Assembly (NCBI RefSeq): GCF_900444995.1
Contig: NZ_UAPQ01000010.1
Span: forward strand, 124,001-188,000
DNA: 64,000 nt
DNA from: Actinomyces bovis
GTDB taxonomy: Bacteria; Actinomycetota; Actinomycetes; Actinomycetales; Actinomycetaceae
Reading direction: 5' to 3'
The position numbers and the translations under genes are program-made. The notes under the pieces were generated by a model. That model saw only the letters and a program-made list of their open reading frames with translations, did no database searches and was not told the DNA's origin. Below are positions 44,401 to 52,122 of this stretch, one piece after another; position 1 is the first letter of the stretch, and each line of letters begins with the position of its first letter.

Positions 44401-47089
44401 CGTCCACCTCCGGCTTCACGTCCACCTCCGGCTTGGCCTCCACCTCGGGCTTCGCCTCCACCTCAGGCTTGGCATCAGCTTCCGGCTTACCTGCTGAAGC
44501 ATCAGAGCTCTCGCCAGCCCCAGCCTCAGGCTTGACCTCAGCCTCCGGCTTCACATCCGTCTCCGGCTTGGCCTCCACCTCGGGCTTCGCCTCCACCTCA
44601 GGCTTGACCTCAGCCTCCGGCTTCACATCCGTCTCCGGCTTGGCCTCCACCTCGGGCTTCGCCTCCACCTCAGGCTTGGCATCAGCTTCCGGCTTACCTG
44701 CTGAAGCATCAGAGCTCTGGTCAGCCTCAGCCTCTGCCTCCGGCTTAACGTCCGTCTCCGGCTTGGCCTCCGCCTCAGGCTTTACCTCTGCGTCGGGCTT
44801 CACATCCGTCTCCGGCTTGGCCTCCGCCCCAGGCTTGGCCTCCACCGCTGGCTTCACGTCAGCATCAGCATCTACGCCCTTGTGGGGCTTGACCTCTGCG
44901 TCGGGCTTCGCCTCCACCTCAGGATTGGCATCAGCTTCCGGCTTACCTGCTGAAGCATCAGAGCTCTCGCCAGCCCCAGCCTCAGGCTTGACCTCAGCCT
45001 CCGGCTTCACATCCGCCTCCGGCTTGGCCTCCACCTCGGGCTTCGCCTCCACCTCAGGATTGGCATCAGCTTCCGGCTTACCTGCTGAAGCATCAGAGCT
45101 CTCGCCAGCCTCAGCCTCGGGCTTGGTCTCTGCTTCCGGCTTACCTGCTGAAGCATCAGAGCTCTGGTCAGCCTCAGCCTCTGCCTCCGGCTTTGCCTCT
45201 GCCTCCGGCTTCACGTCCGCCTCCGGCTTGGCCTCCACCTCGGGCTTTACCTCTGCGTCGGGCTTCACCTCCACCTCCGGCTTGGCCTCCGCCCCAGGCT
45301 TGGCCTCCACCGCTGGCTTCACGTCAGCATCAGCATCTGCGCCCTTGTGGGGCTTGACCTCTGCGTCGGGCTTCGCCTCCACCTCAGGCTTGGCATCAGC
45401 TTCCGGCTTACCTGCTGAAGCATCAGAGCTCTCGCCAGGCCCAGCCTCAGGCTTGACCTCTGCCTCCGGCTTCACGTCCGCCTCGGGCTTGGCCTCCGCC
45501 TCGGGCTTGGCCTCCACCTCAGGCTTGGCCTCCACCCCAGGCTTGGCCTCCGCCGCTGGCTTCACGTCAGCATCAGCATCTACGCCCTTGTGGGGCTTGA
45601 CCTCCGCCTCCGGCTTCACATCCGCCTCGGGCTTGGCCTCCACCTCAGACCTCACCGCAGCGTCGCCTGCCTTGGTACCAGGGTCAGCGCCGTCAATATG
45701 AGCGCCTGCGCCCTCACCAACCGTCACATCCGCAGCCGCCCGGCCACCAGCACTACCCGAACCGGAACTAGCGCCCGCACCTACATCAGAACCAGCACGC
45801 CCAGAACCGACATTGATGTCTGCGCCACCAGATGCACCGCCGGCCCTGACCGCCGCAGAACCGGTATCGCCTACAGAAGGCACCCCGTTCCCACTACCGA
45901 CATTAATTCCGGTGCTTCCTCCGCCTACGTCAACCGACTGGTTAGCGCCAGTCCACTTAGCGACCAGATCTGTCGGGTCGAACTTAATGTTCAGCTTATC
46001 CAAGGCAACACGCGCAACTTTCCCACCAGCACGACCAACTAGCTCACCAATGGGGTCCATGAAAGTGAGAACTTTGTCTACGACCTGCAGCCCCTTACCC
46101 ACCTTCGCGGTGGTTGAACCAGCCTTGCCGAACTTACCAACCTTTGAGGCCTGCCCGGCAACGGGAATCAAGAAGGTAGCAACATCTATAACCGTCCCAG
46201 TAAAGGCACGCAGCGGGTCAGTTGACCACTCATCCCAGTGCACAAGCCCCTTACCCAGTGCCTTCCAGGTCTCCCCGGCAGTACCCCAAGAAAAGCCCTG
46301 GAACTCACCGAACTCGTCCCAACTTGCACCAACAAGTCCCCCCAGCCCCTGCCAGCTCTTGTTGAAAGTATCCCAACTAAACCCCCAGTCAGGTCCCCCA
46401 ACTTTTAGACCTATCAAGTTGGTCAAGCCATTCACAGTCCCCAAACAGAAATCATCCCAGACGGCCCGCTTTACGGAGGTTACCGCGCTCTTCGGGCAAT
46501 GCTCCTTCAACTCAACTGGGTCACCCCATGGCATTCCTGCAGATCCATCTGGAATCTCAGACAGGCCATAGGACAACTTGTCGTCGGCACTCTGCTTGTC
46601 AGCATGGTATGGCACAAGGCAATCCAAGGCGCGTATAGCGTTAGCACATACCCGCTCCGCCTCCCACATCCTTACCTGAAGCGCATTCGCCTCATTAAGA
46701 ATGCCGTTATGTTTATTTACCTTGTCATCGTCATACTGCCACTCAGCGTCAGACGCTATAGACGTAGCTAGGGAGTCTGCGCGCAGTTTGAGCGCCTGAG
46801 AGTCCTGCTTGATAAGCTTTGCCGTATCCGCAAAAGTAGATATGGCAGTCGCCATACTCTCGAGATCATCAGCCAAATCGTCAGTACCCGTTTCTACGGG
46901 GTTCATTGCGGCATATAAAGTCTCCTGCTCCGGAGCATGGTAACAGGACGACATACCCGCCCATGTAGTCTTTATTCTTGCGCCCGAGATGCGCATCTCG
47001 CCGGCTTTCGTCTTCAGATTTGAGGCATTAGTTTGAAGTGCCTCAACATCAAGATTCAAAGCAGGAAACTTGGACGAATCGATTGTCAC
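41453..47089 (-). CDS. Giant T7SS-linked toxin candidate with charged repeat region
   Basis: 1878 residues. N-terminus (1-170): helical WXG100/LXG-like region (LDVEALQTNASNLKTKAG, TWAGM, LADDLESMATAI), the probable T7SS targeting module. Residues about 220-330 are Trp/Gly-rich (SWDTFNKSWQGLGG, SWDEFGEFQGFSW). About 295-380 are a hydrophobic pretoxin-type stretch (VIDVATFLIPVAGQASKVG) common in polymorphic toxins. About 400-470 are Gly/Ser-rich. About 470-1520 are a Lys-Pro-Glu-Ala repeat region. The last 350 residues are a distinct mixed alpha/beta domain ending DGTQYLLAVRKDGEWVLVA, with no toxin family recognised. GTG at 47089 has CGGAG 6 nt upstream. WXG100-like genes precede it and immunity genes follow. 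Confidence 0.75.
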   Translation of the reverse strand: MTIDSSKFPALNLDVEALQTNASNLKTKAGEMRISGARIKTTWAGMSSCYHAPEQETLYAAMNPVETGTDDLADDLESMATAISTFADTAKLIKQDSQALKLRADSLATSIASDAEWQYDDDKVNKHNGILNEANALQVRMWEAERVCANAIRALDCLVPYHADKQSADDKLSYGLSEIPDGSAGMPWGDPVELKEHCPKSAVTSVKRAVWDDFCLGTVNGLTNLIGLKVGGPDWGFSWDTFNKSWQGLGGLVGASWDEFGEFQGFSWGTAGETWKALGKGLVHWDEWSTDPLRAFTGTVIDVATFLIPVAGQASKVGKFGKAGSTTAKVGKGLQVVDKVLTFMDPIGELVGRAGGKVARVALDKLNIKFDPTDLVAKWTGANQSVDVGGGSTGINVGSGNGVPSVGDTGSAAVRAGGASGGADINVGSGRAGSDVGAGASSGSGSAGGRAAADVTVGEGAGAHIDGADPGTKAGDAAVRSEVEAKPEADVKPEAEVKPHKGVDADADVKPAAEAKPGVEAKPEVEAKPEAEAKPEADVKPEAEVKPEAGPGESSDASAGKPEADAKPEVEAKPDAEVKPHKGADADADVKPAVEAKPGAEAKPEVEVKPDAEVKPEVEAKPEADVKPEAEAKPEAEAEADQSSDASAGKPEAETKPEAEAGESSDASAGKPEADANPEVEAKPEVEAKPEADVKPEAEVKPEAGAGESSDASAGKPEADANPEVEAKPDAEVKPHKGVDADADVKPAVEAKPGAEAKPETDVKPDAEVKPEAEAKPETDVKPEAEAEADQSSDASAGKPEADAKPEVEAKPEVEAKPETDVKPEAEVKPEVEAKPEVEAKPETDVKPEAEVKPEAGAGESSDASAGKPEADAKPEVEAKPEVEAKPEVDVKPEVDVKPEVEAKPEVDVKPEVEAKPEADVKPEVEAKPEVDVKPEVEAKPEADVKPEVEAKPEAEAEADQSSDASAGKPEAETKPEAEAGESSDASAGKPEADAKPEADVKPEAEAKPHKGADAEADAKAGDTEAKPNADVKSEAGAEAGESSDASAGKPEAEDKPEAETMPGKGAAAYADVKAGDAKAKPDADVKSEAEAKGGESSDASAGKPEAEAKPNADVKSEAEAKGGESSDASAGKPEADAKPEADVKPEAEAKPEAEAEADQSSDASAGKPEAEAKPEVEAKPEAEAKPHKGADAEADAKTGDTEAKPEADVKPEADVKSGAEAKPDAEAKPEAGAEAGESSDASAGKPEAKAHKGADAEADAKTGDTEAKPEADVKPEVEAKPEADVKPEVEAKAHKGADAEADAKTGDTEAKPDAEVKPEAEVKPEAEAKAHKGADAEADAKTSDTEAKPDAEVKPEAKPEADVKPEAEAKPDAEVKPEAEAKAHKGADAEADAKTSDTEAKPDADVKPEAEAKPEAGAEAGESSDASAGKPEAEAKPHKGADAEADAKTGDTEAKPDADVKPEVEAKPEADVKPEAEAKPHKGADAEADAKTGDTEAKPDADVKPEAEAKPHKGADTHTDGADAEAEAKNVHADPDHAVAEAEIPDGRKPGPKYELADGTTYHAEASPEQLADYHSTYERLQNVLDDNDIRMPDGSKATVNGVREIACKQIDELTVGEARLLAKVNDLRAIYPPEVIQKILNPRSFVKDFKSYLDELVSQGKLDAKTVDEWLKMSDETPAKYGTGAMGGSVADAAQVNRPRSALDLNSSATEPMGPADSREVHGLDYKDSPHYFGYEGREYTPLSQIEVRVKGADLAGKVHVPDQNLRDLLKKLDEIKGLDSVPQDANLWESLPPEVQTQLKQNSPGLVDALDGENPWRGTGYAGPKGSSKIATPELMVDGNPLLDSLSGAELWSRKADGTQYLLAVRKDGEWVLVA
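42530..45680 (-). repeat. Lys-Pro-Glu-Ala repeat region inside the toxin gene
   Basis: About 3.1 kb of degenerate tandem repeats encoding six-residue steps KPEAEA/KPEVEA/KPEADV. Two longer blocks recur: GESSDASAGKPEA and AKPHKGADAEADAKTGDTEA. All variation keeps frame. Alternating Lys/Glu with Pro every few residues predicts an extended, highly charged stalk. The region is prone to slippage and to assembly error, so the exact copy number should be treated with care. Confidence 0.85.
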
Positions 47090-47140
47090 AACAAACTCCG
47101 ATGATCAAGGTACTCAACGCAAAGCAAACGGGACCACCCC

Positions 47141-47458
47141 TTACTTCGCCTTCCTTTGGAACTCAAGCGCCGCAGCCTCATCATGCGCCAAATATGAGTC
47201 AACAGCGCTCTTAGTGTTAGTCAGTACATTCGAGATTGTATTCCCGACGCTCTTAAAGTCGTTCTGATGGTTCGTGCACCACTCGCTGACGGCAGCTGCA
47301 ACCAATTGCGTCCCACCCTCGCCGCCAGTAGTGGAGAACAAGCCTTGAAGTGCGGTGCCCACGCCCTCCATGGCTGTGCTAAGAGTAGTTTCAGCCTCGG
47401 TCTTCTCGCTACTTAAAATCGAAGCCACGGACTCGACATTTATATCCCAGGCACTCAC
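47141..47458 (-). CDS. Small WXG100-like T7SS-associated protein
   Basis: 105 residues, helical, no signal peptide. SAWDINVESVASILSSEKTEAETTL followed by a Gly-rich turn and VSEWCTNHQNDFKSVGNTISN, ending in a charged tail. The layout is that of ESX-secretion-associated helical hairpin proteins of the EspC/DUF6507 kind; W-x-G itself is absent. GTG start 3 nt after the stop of the previous gene. Likely chaperone or co-secreted partner of the toxin downstream. Confidence 0.65.
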   Translation of the reverse strand: MSAWDINVESVASILSSEKTEAETTLSTAMEGVGTALQGLFSTTGGEGGTQLVAAAVSEWCTNHQNDFKSVGNTISNVLTNTKSAVDSYLAHDEAAALEFQRKAK

Positions 47459-47461
47459 GGC

Positions 47462-47773
47462 TCAGCCCATCTGGTCAACCGCGCTCTTGGCCTTCTGCAA
47501 GGCGCCGGTCGCAGATTCATCAGTTGCCTGCATAGACGAACGCAAGGTAGCGATAATGGTACGCACCTGCCCAGCCGCCTTATTCCAACGCGCCTCTTTC
47601 GCCTGATACTCGTCCGACACGCCATCGGCCTGATATTGAGCCATCGCATTCTTGACGTCGGTGTCCCGCTGCGAAATCAGCCCTTCCAGCCTAGAGGCGA
47701 TGGACTCGAAGTTAGCTTGCGCCGACTCGGAGGCGCTAATGTCGTATGAACGCTGCTCAGTGTTGTTAGCCAT
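47462..47773 (-). CDS. ESAT-6-like small protein
   Basis: 103 residues, all helical. SASESAQANFESIASRLEGLISQRD then EARWNKAAGQVRTIIATLRSSMQATDESATGALQKAKSAVDQMG. It matches the class annotated as pore-forming ESAT-6 family proteins; a Trp (ARWN) sits at the hairpin turn in place of W-x-G. ATG with AGGAGA 8 nt upstream. Probably a substrate of the T7SS, or a partner of the two neighbouring small proteins and the toxin N-terminus. Confidence 0.75.
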   Translation of the reverse strand: MANNTEQRSYDISASESAQANFESIASRLEGLISQRDTDVKNAMAQYQADGVSDEYQAKEARWNKAAGQVRTIIATLRSSMQATDESATGALQKAKSAVDQMG

Positions 47774-47805
47774 TGTAATTTCTCCTAGTTTGCGTTTTCA
47801 AGAAC

Positions 47806-48144
47806 TCAGGCCCGCGAAGAACCGAAGCGAGCAGAATCGAAGTCAACGGAGGACTGCGACGCCCGCGTCGCCTCCACCATGTCCTGCTCACCCTGAGTGA
47901 ATGCCGTATCCATCCCGCTGATTCCGCCAAGAACAGCAGACAGAGAAGCATTCAGCTCATTCGCAACCTCGTCCGTCTGTGATTTGAAGCCATCCCACGC
48001 TGCTCGGCCGGCTCCGTTGAACTTGCCTTCCAGAGGCTCCCCGGCGATGGCCAACTGCCGCACCAGACCCCCCAGGTCATCACTTGAAGACGAGGTCTGC
48101 CGCGTCAGATTCCCCAGCGTGCTAGATCCCATATCGAACTTCAT
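47806..48144 (-). CDS. WXG100 family protein
   Basis: 112 residues. Helical hairpin with GAGRAAWDGFKSQTDEV at the turn (W-x-G), typical of EsxA/EsxB proteins, then a second helix LNASLSAVLGGISGMDTAFTQG and an acidic tail. ATG 48144 is preferred over the longer frame because AGGAGG lies 8 nt upstream. First gene of the minus-strand arm, divergent from the secretion genes across 241 nt in which I see no clear operator. Confidence 0.8.
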   Translation of the reverse strand: MKFDMGSSTLGNLTRQTSSSSDDLGGLVRQLAIAGEPLEGKFNGAGRAAWDGFKSQTDEVANELNASLSAVLGGISGMDTAFTQGEQDMVEATRASQSSVDFDSARFGSSRA

Positions 48145-48385
48145 CAGGTTCCTCCTGTCACCCAGATACCAGCGCACCCAAGGCACTACCGGCTCGCTAC
48201 ACAGCCCAATCCAGGCTGATATCACGAGAGCATAACGGACGCCCCCCTACAACTCTGTGGGGAGGATGCCCCGTGCACTTCCCGAGCTCCTTCATGCCAG
48301 GCTCTCAGCTACCATGTCTCGGGTCGGCTACACCTGAAATGGCCGGCAACTGCAAGAGTGACCCTGGCGCCAAGGAGGCCTGACC

Positions 48386-49477
48386 GTGTCCGACCAACCT
48401 CGGTCCTGGCCCCAGTGCAGGAAGGCTCATCCAGCCAGCGTCCTTGCCTCAGCAGGTATCGACTTGCTTGCCTTGCTCGGCCCACTGGCCGTCGGCATGC
48501 TCAGTCCGCTCCCCGCACCAGTGCGGCTCCTACTCGTAGTTATCGCCCTAGCCGGCGCCCTCACACTGTTCCATACGCATTGCGTTTACGGGCGCGGCAT
48601 AGGCGCCTACCTTCTGGGCCTACGCACCGTCGATGACGAGGCAGGCCTCCCACCCGGATCCCCCAGGGCACTGCTAGCCGTCTTACATGGGGGCAGCACA
48701 TCCAGTGCCACCGTCTACAACACCCGCAAAGGCGCCGACCCCAGCCGCGGCAGCCTCGCCAGCCTCTCACCTTCGCCGACAGCAGAAGGCACCAGCCCCG
48801 CTGAAGAAAAAGAGTCCAGACGTTCTCGACGGCGCGCACACAAGGCCAGCAGCACGCCGCGGCCACGCAGGCGAGCAAAACGAAATCAGACACCCCCGGC
48901 ACCCGCCCTACCCCCACAAGGACCGCCGCCCCCTCCTCCCACCGACTCCTACGCCAGCCCGTCCTACGAGGCAGCGACAAACGGATACGGCGTCATTGCC
49001 AGCACTCCGGCAGCGCCGCTAGCCGACAACGCCAATCTCCCGCTGGCGCCAGCGGCACCCGCCGTCCCACCACCGGCACCTAGCCCACCCGCACCACCCC
49101 TCATCGGCAGCCCGCAGACCACCCAATACGACCTGCCACCGCAAACACCTGCCCTAATAGTGATCTCCCCAAACGGCTGGGAAGCCCGCATCACCGCAGC
49201 GACCGTAGTGGGGCGTGGTCCCCTGCCCAACCCCGAACACGCCGCCTACGCGACTCTGGCCGTCCCAGACCTTGGCCGCAACTGCGCCGCCAACCACATA
49301 GTCCTCCGCCCCACCATGACCGGGGCAGAGGTCACAGACCTAGGCTCGCCAACCGGCACCGCATTGCTTCCACCCGGCGCACCACCAGTCTTCTGCCCGC
49401 CCGGAGGCACCCTGGCCGCAACCCCACCGTTCTCTCTAGCCCTCGGCAGCCTGACCCTGACAATCGCACAGGAGTGA
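48386..49477 (+). CDS. RDD-like membrane protein with degenerate FHA domain
   Basis: 363 residues. About 20-90: two or three hydrophobic segments of RDD type (ASAGIDLLALLGPLAVGML, then GRGIGAYLLGLRTVD). About 110-255: long Pro/Ser/Arg-rich linker. About 260-363: FHA-like beta sandwich with VVGRGPLP, GRNCAANHIVLRP and VTDLGSPTGTALLPPG. FHA proteins use GR, S-x-x-H and NGT to bind phosphothreonine; here Ser is Ala and Asn is Thr, so binding may be lost. RDD-FHA proteins occur in actinobacterial T7SS loci. GTG with AAGGAGG 6 nt upstream. Overlaps the next gene by GTGA. Confidence 0.75.
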   Translation: MSDQPRSWPQCRKAHPASVLASAGIDLLALLGPLAVGMLSPLPAPVRLLLVVIALAGALTLFHTHCVYGRGIGAYLLGLRTVDDEAGLPPGSPRALLAVLHGGSTSSATVYNTRKGADPSRGSLASLSPSPTAEGTSPAEEKESRRSRRRAHKASSTPRPRRRAKRNQTPPAPALPPQGPPPPPPTDSYASPSYEAATNGYGVIASTPAAPLADNANLPLAPAAPAVPPPAPSPPAPPLIGSPQTTQYDLPPQTPALIVISPNGWEARITAATVVGRGPLPNPEHAAYATLAVPDLGRNCAANHIVLRPTMTGAEVTDLGSPTGTALLPPGAPPVFCPPGGTLAATPPFSLALGSLTLTIAQE

Positions 49478-50538
49478 CAAACGTGTCCTACCCCCACCCG
49501 TTCTTTGACTACAAAGTCGACGAGCTAGCCACTGTCACCCGCCTAGACGATCCTTGCATCTATCTCAGCGAGGGCATCGCTGACCTAATTCATGCGGTAC
49601 GCAACACCACCCAGAAACAGATCATCATCACCGTGCCCCAAGGGGCGCGTCTAACCCCAGCCTTTGATCGGGTCGCCTACGACACTGGCTGCACCGTGCT
49701 GGTGCGAGAACCCACCGGGTTCCGGGACGCCCGCAACGGGCGCTGGACGCCGCAGATCGAACTGGTCGTCCAAAACCCAAACGACCCCCGAATCGTCCTC
49801 TCAGAGAATCACTTCCAGCCCGCAGAGCTAGTACCACTCCTGACCGTATCCGCCTCCATATACCACCCCGCCCGAGGCGGCACCGTGATCGGCCGCGTCG
49901 CCGAACTCCTGTGCCTAGGTCTGCTGCCCGAAGACACCGTCCTAGGCTGGGGAAGATACGAACCAGCCGGAGCCCCCTGGGACCGCAAACAGCTCACCAA
50001 GGACGCCCGGGACCGGATGCCCCACGCCCTGTTCACCATCTCAGCCCACTCTGACACCGGAGCCATCGCCACCGGCACTTTAACCATCTCCCGCAGCGAG
50101 AACGGCCTAGAGGAATATCTAGAAGTCAACGTCAACCCCAAGCACTGGAGGGCAGACGAATGGCACGAGAGAACCACCAACTTCCTCAACGCCATCGGAA
50201 ATGAACTCAAACCACAGTTCGCACTGGCCTACCGCACAGGTGGTTTGGCTGACGGTTCAGTCCCCACCACGGCGCGCCCAGCCCCCACGCCCGTTGCCGT
50301 GCTCATCGGCGCCCCGGGCGTCAAACAATTGGGCGTAGACGCCCAGGAAGTCGCCCAGCAGCACGGCGGAATGACCACCGGCCACGGGCGCCGTCAAGGA
50401 ATCCTGGTTCCCCTAAAGGCAAGCACTGCTGGAGACTGGAGTACCTTAGGCAAGCTAGTGGAAACACTGGATGGTGGCACCGGGAAAGTCGCTCGCGTCC
50501 TCGCTGAAACCGGAGCCTCCACCCAGAAGAAGCGGTAA
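49474..50538 (+). CDS. T7SS-associated protein of DUF6177 type
   Basis: 354 residues, soluble. SEGIADLIHAVRNTTQKQIIITVPQ near the start, SENHFQPAELVPLLTVSASIYHPARGG in the middle, and a C-terminal segment PVAVLIGAPGVKQLG. I recall this as the DUF6177 family, found in actinobacterial T7SS gene groups; biochemical role unknown. Overlaps both its neighbours or nearly so, so it belongs to the secretion operon. Confidence 0.7.
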   Translation: MTNVSYPHPFFDYKVDELATVTRLDDPCIYLSEGIADLIHAVRNTTQKQIIITVPQGARLTPAFDRVAYDTGCTVLVREPTGFRDARNGRWTPQIELVVQNPNDPRIVLSENHFQPAELVPLLTVSASIYHPARGGTVIGRVAELLCLGLLPEDTVLGWGRYEPAGAPWDRKQLTKDARDRMPHALFTISAHSDTGAIATGTLTISRSENGLEEYLEVNVNPKHWRADEWHERTTNFLNAIGNELKPQFALAYRTGGLADGSVPTTARPAPTPVAVLIGAPGVKQLGVDAQEVAQQHGGMTTGHGRRQGILVPLKASTAGDWSTLGKLVETLDGGTGKVARVLAETGASTQKKR

Positions 50539-50542
50539 CACG

Positions 50543-50797
50543 ATGGCTCAAGACACAGACTCCGCAATCCTCGACGCCGCCCGCGTCCGCCGCACCCGCC
50601 TGATATCCGCCCTTGAGCGCGGCTCAGCCCCCGGACGCCCCCGCCGCACCGCACCAATGGTGCTTGCCTCCCTGGTAGTTGCCGCCCTCATCTGTGCTGG
50701 CTGCGTCGGCTACTCCTACATCAGCACCCATATGAGCTCCATCCGTGGAGGCTTCTCCCCCACAGGCACCACCGCCACGGTTAGGAGCACCCCATGA
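50543..50797 (+). CDS. Small single-pass membrane protein of the T7SS operon
   Basis: 84 residues: basic N-terminus (AARVRRTRLISALERG, then RPRRTAP), one transmembrane helix (MVLASLVVAALICAGCVGYSY) and a short Ser/Thr/Gly-rich tail that would be outside. Possibly an assembly factor or a remnant of EccB or EccE function; no homology seen. ATG 50543 starts 4 nt after the previous stop. The longer frame from 50471 lies inside the previous gene. Overlaps eccD by ATGA. Confidence 0.65.
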   Translation: MAQDTDSAILDAARVRRTRLISALERGSAPGRPRRTAPMVLASLVVAALICAGCVGYSYISTHMSSIRGGFSPTGTTATVRSTP

Positions 50798-52122
50798 TTC
50801 CCTACACCCGTGTCACCATCGCCGCACCCAACCGTCGCGCGGAGATCGTCCTGCCCTCTGACGAGGCCGTAGGTACCCAATACCCTGCCCTGCTCAGCCT
50901 CCTCGGCACCAGCACCGGAACCGACCTGCCGCCATTGAGACTGGTCCGCCCCAACGGCGTCGTCATTGACCTAGAGCAAGACCTAGCCTCACAACAGGTC
51001 CCCGACGGCGAAATCCTGCGCCTCGTAACTGACGACGAGATCCCTCCCCCCGCTGAAATCTCCGACCTGGCCGGAGCCCTTACCGAAGCCACCGACAACC
51101 ACCCCTGGAGGTGGAAGGAGTCCGACCGGCTACTAGGCACCGGGGCACTGCTCCTGCTCACCGGGGCGATCCTTGCCAAAGCCCTGATAAAGCATCCCCT
51201 GGAGGGCCTCCACCCCTGGCTATGGCCACTTCCCGGACTGCTCACCATAAGTATTGGTGCACTCCTTTCCCGCAGCTCCACACAGCTGCGCCTACGCCAC
51301 CTGGCACAAGGTTCGGGGCTGCTGTTACAAAGCCTGGGCACAGGTCTGCTCATACCGGTCCTCTACACGCTGTTTACCTCCACCACCCCGCCAGCAGGCA
51401 GTGCCGTTGCAGTCCTGGCGGCCCTAGGAGCAGCATCCCTGTTCAGCATCGGCGCCCGCAGAGAAGCTTGGCTGTGGGGAGCCCTAACCGCCGCAGGCTT
51501 CCTTGGCCTAGCTCCCCTGCTCCAATCCGTCACCCATAACCACGCAGTCACAGCAGGCATACTCGGGACCACCTCCCTGGTTCTGTTGGGCTGGCTGCCG
51601 TGGCTGTCCCTACTGCTATCTGGAACTTCTAGGCTCGACGACGAAGCGCTGGCAGGGCAGGTTCCAGCCCGCCGTCGCGTTGACCCAGCCATCCTGCGCT
51701 CACACGATGCCCTGGCCTCCACCACCCTGGCCTGCGCAGTCGCACTGGGGTGGGCCGCAAAACACCTCGCCCAACAGGACAACAACTGGGGTCGGGCCCT
51801 AGCTATCGTGCTGCTAGTCGCTGCCGTCCTGCGTTCCCGTGCATACCCGCTGCGCCTTGAGGTATTGGCACTTTGGGGCAGTGCGGTACCAGCCTGCCTC
51901 GCCCTGGTCCGCGTAGTCCCCGGCGCCGTACCTCAAGGACTGGCGCTACTAACCGCTGCGACTCTTCTCGCCGCAGCTAGCCTGTACCGGCCCGCCCCGC
52001 AGAGTCAGGTCCGACTCAGACGGCTTGGTAACCGCCTGGAGAGCCTGCTGGCGGTCTGCACGCTGCCGCTACTGTGTGGCCTGGCGGGCATGTTTACTCG
52101 GCTACTGAGGCTATTCACATGA
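50794..52122 (+). CDS. eccD: T7SS integral membrane protein EccD
   Basis: 442 residues. N-terminal ubiquitin-like (YukD-type) domain, about 1-85: YTRVTIAAPNRRAEIVLPSDEAV and LRLVRPNGVVIDLEQDLASQQVPDGEILRLV. It is followed by about eleven hydrophobic segments, the EccD channel layout. Forms the membrane barrel of the secretion machine. Translationally coupled on both sides (ATGA overlaps). Confidence 0.85.
   Translation: MIPYTRVTIAAPNRRAEIVLPSDEAVGTQYPALLSLLGTSTGTDLPPLRLVRPNGVVIDLEQDLASQQVPDGEILRLVTDDEIPPPAEISDLAGALTEATDNHPWRWKESDRLLGTGALLLLTGAILAKALIKHPLEGLHPWLWPLPGLLTISIGALLSRSSTQLRLRHLAQGSGLLLQSLGTGLLIPVLYTLFTSTTPPAGSAVAVLAALGAASLFSIGARREAWLWGALTAAGFLGLAPLLQSVTHNHAVTAGILGTTSLVLLGWLPWLSLLLSGTSRLDDEALAGQVPARRRVDPAILRSHDALASTTLACAVALGWAAKHLAQQDNNWGRALAIVLLVAAVLRSRAYPLRLEVLALWGSAVPACLALVRVVPGAVPQGLALLTAATLLAAASLYRPAPQSQVRLRRLGNRLESLLAVCTLPLLCGLAGMFTRLLRLFT

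Noticed and set aside
42530-45680. CRISPR-like repetitive array
   Set aside because: Repeats are short, degenerate and keep one reading frame; there are no fixed-length spacers and no cas genes.
42441-45701. Long Ala/Ser/Gly-rich open frames on the plus strand opposite the toxin repeats
   Set aside because: Antisense shadows of the KPE(A/V) repeat codons; the product would be pure low complexity, and the true frame is fixed by both ends of the toxin gene.
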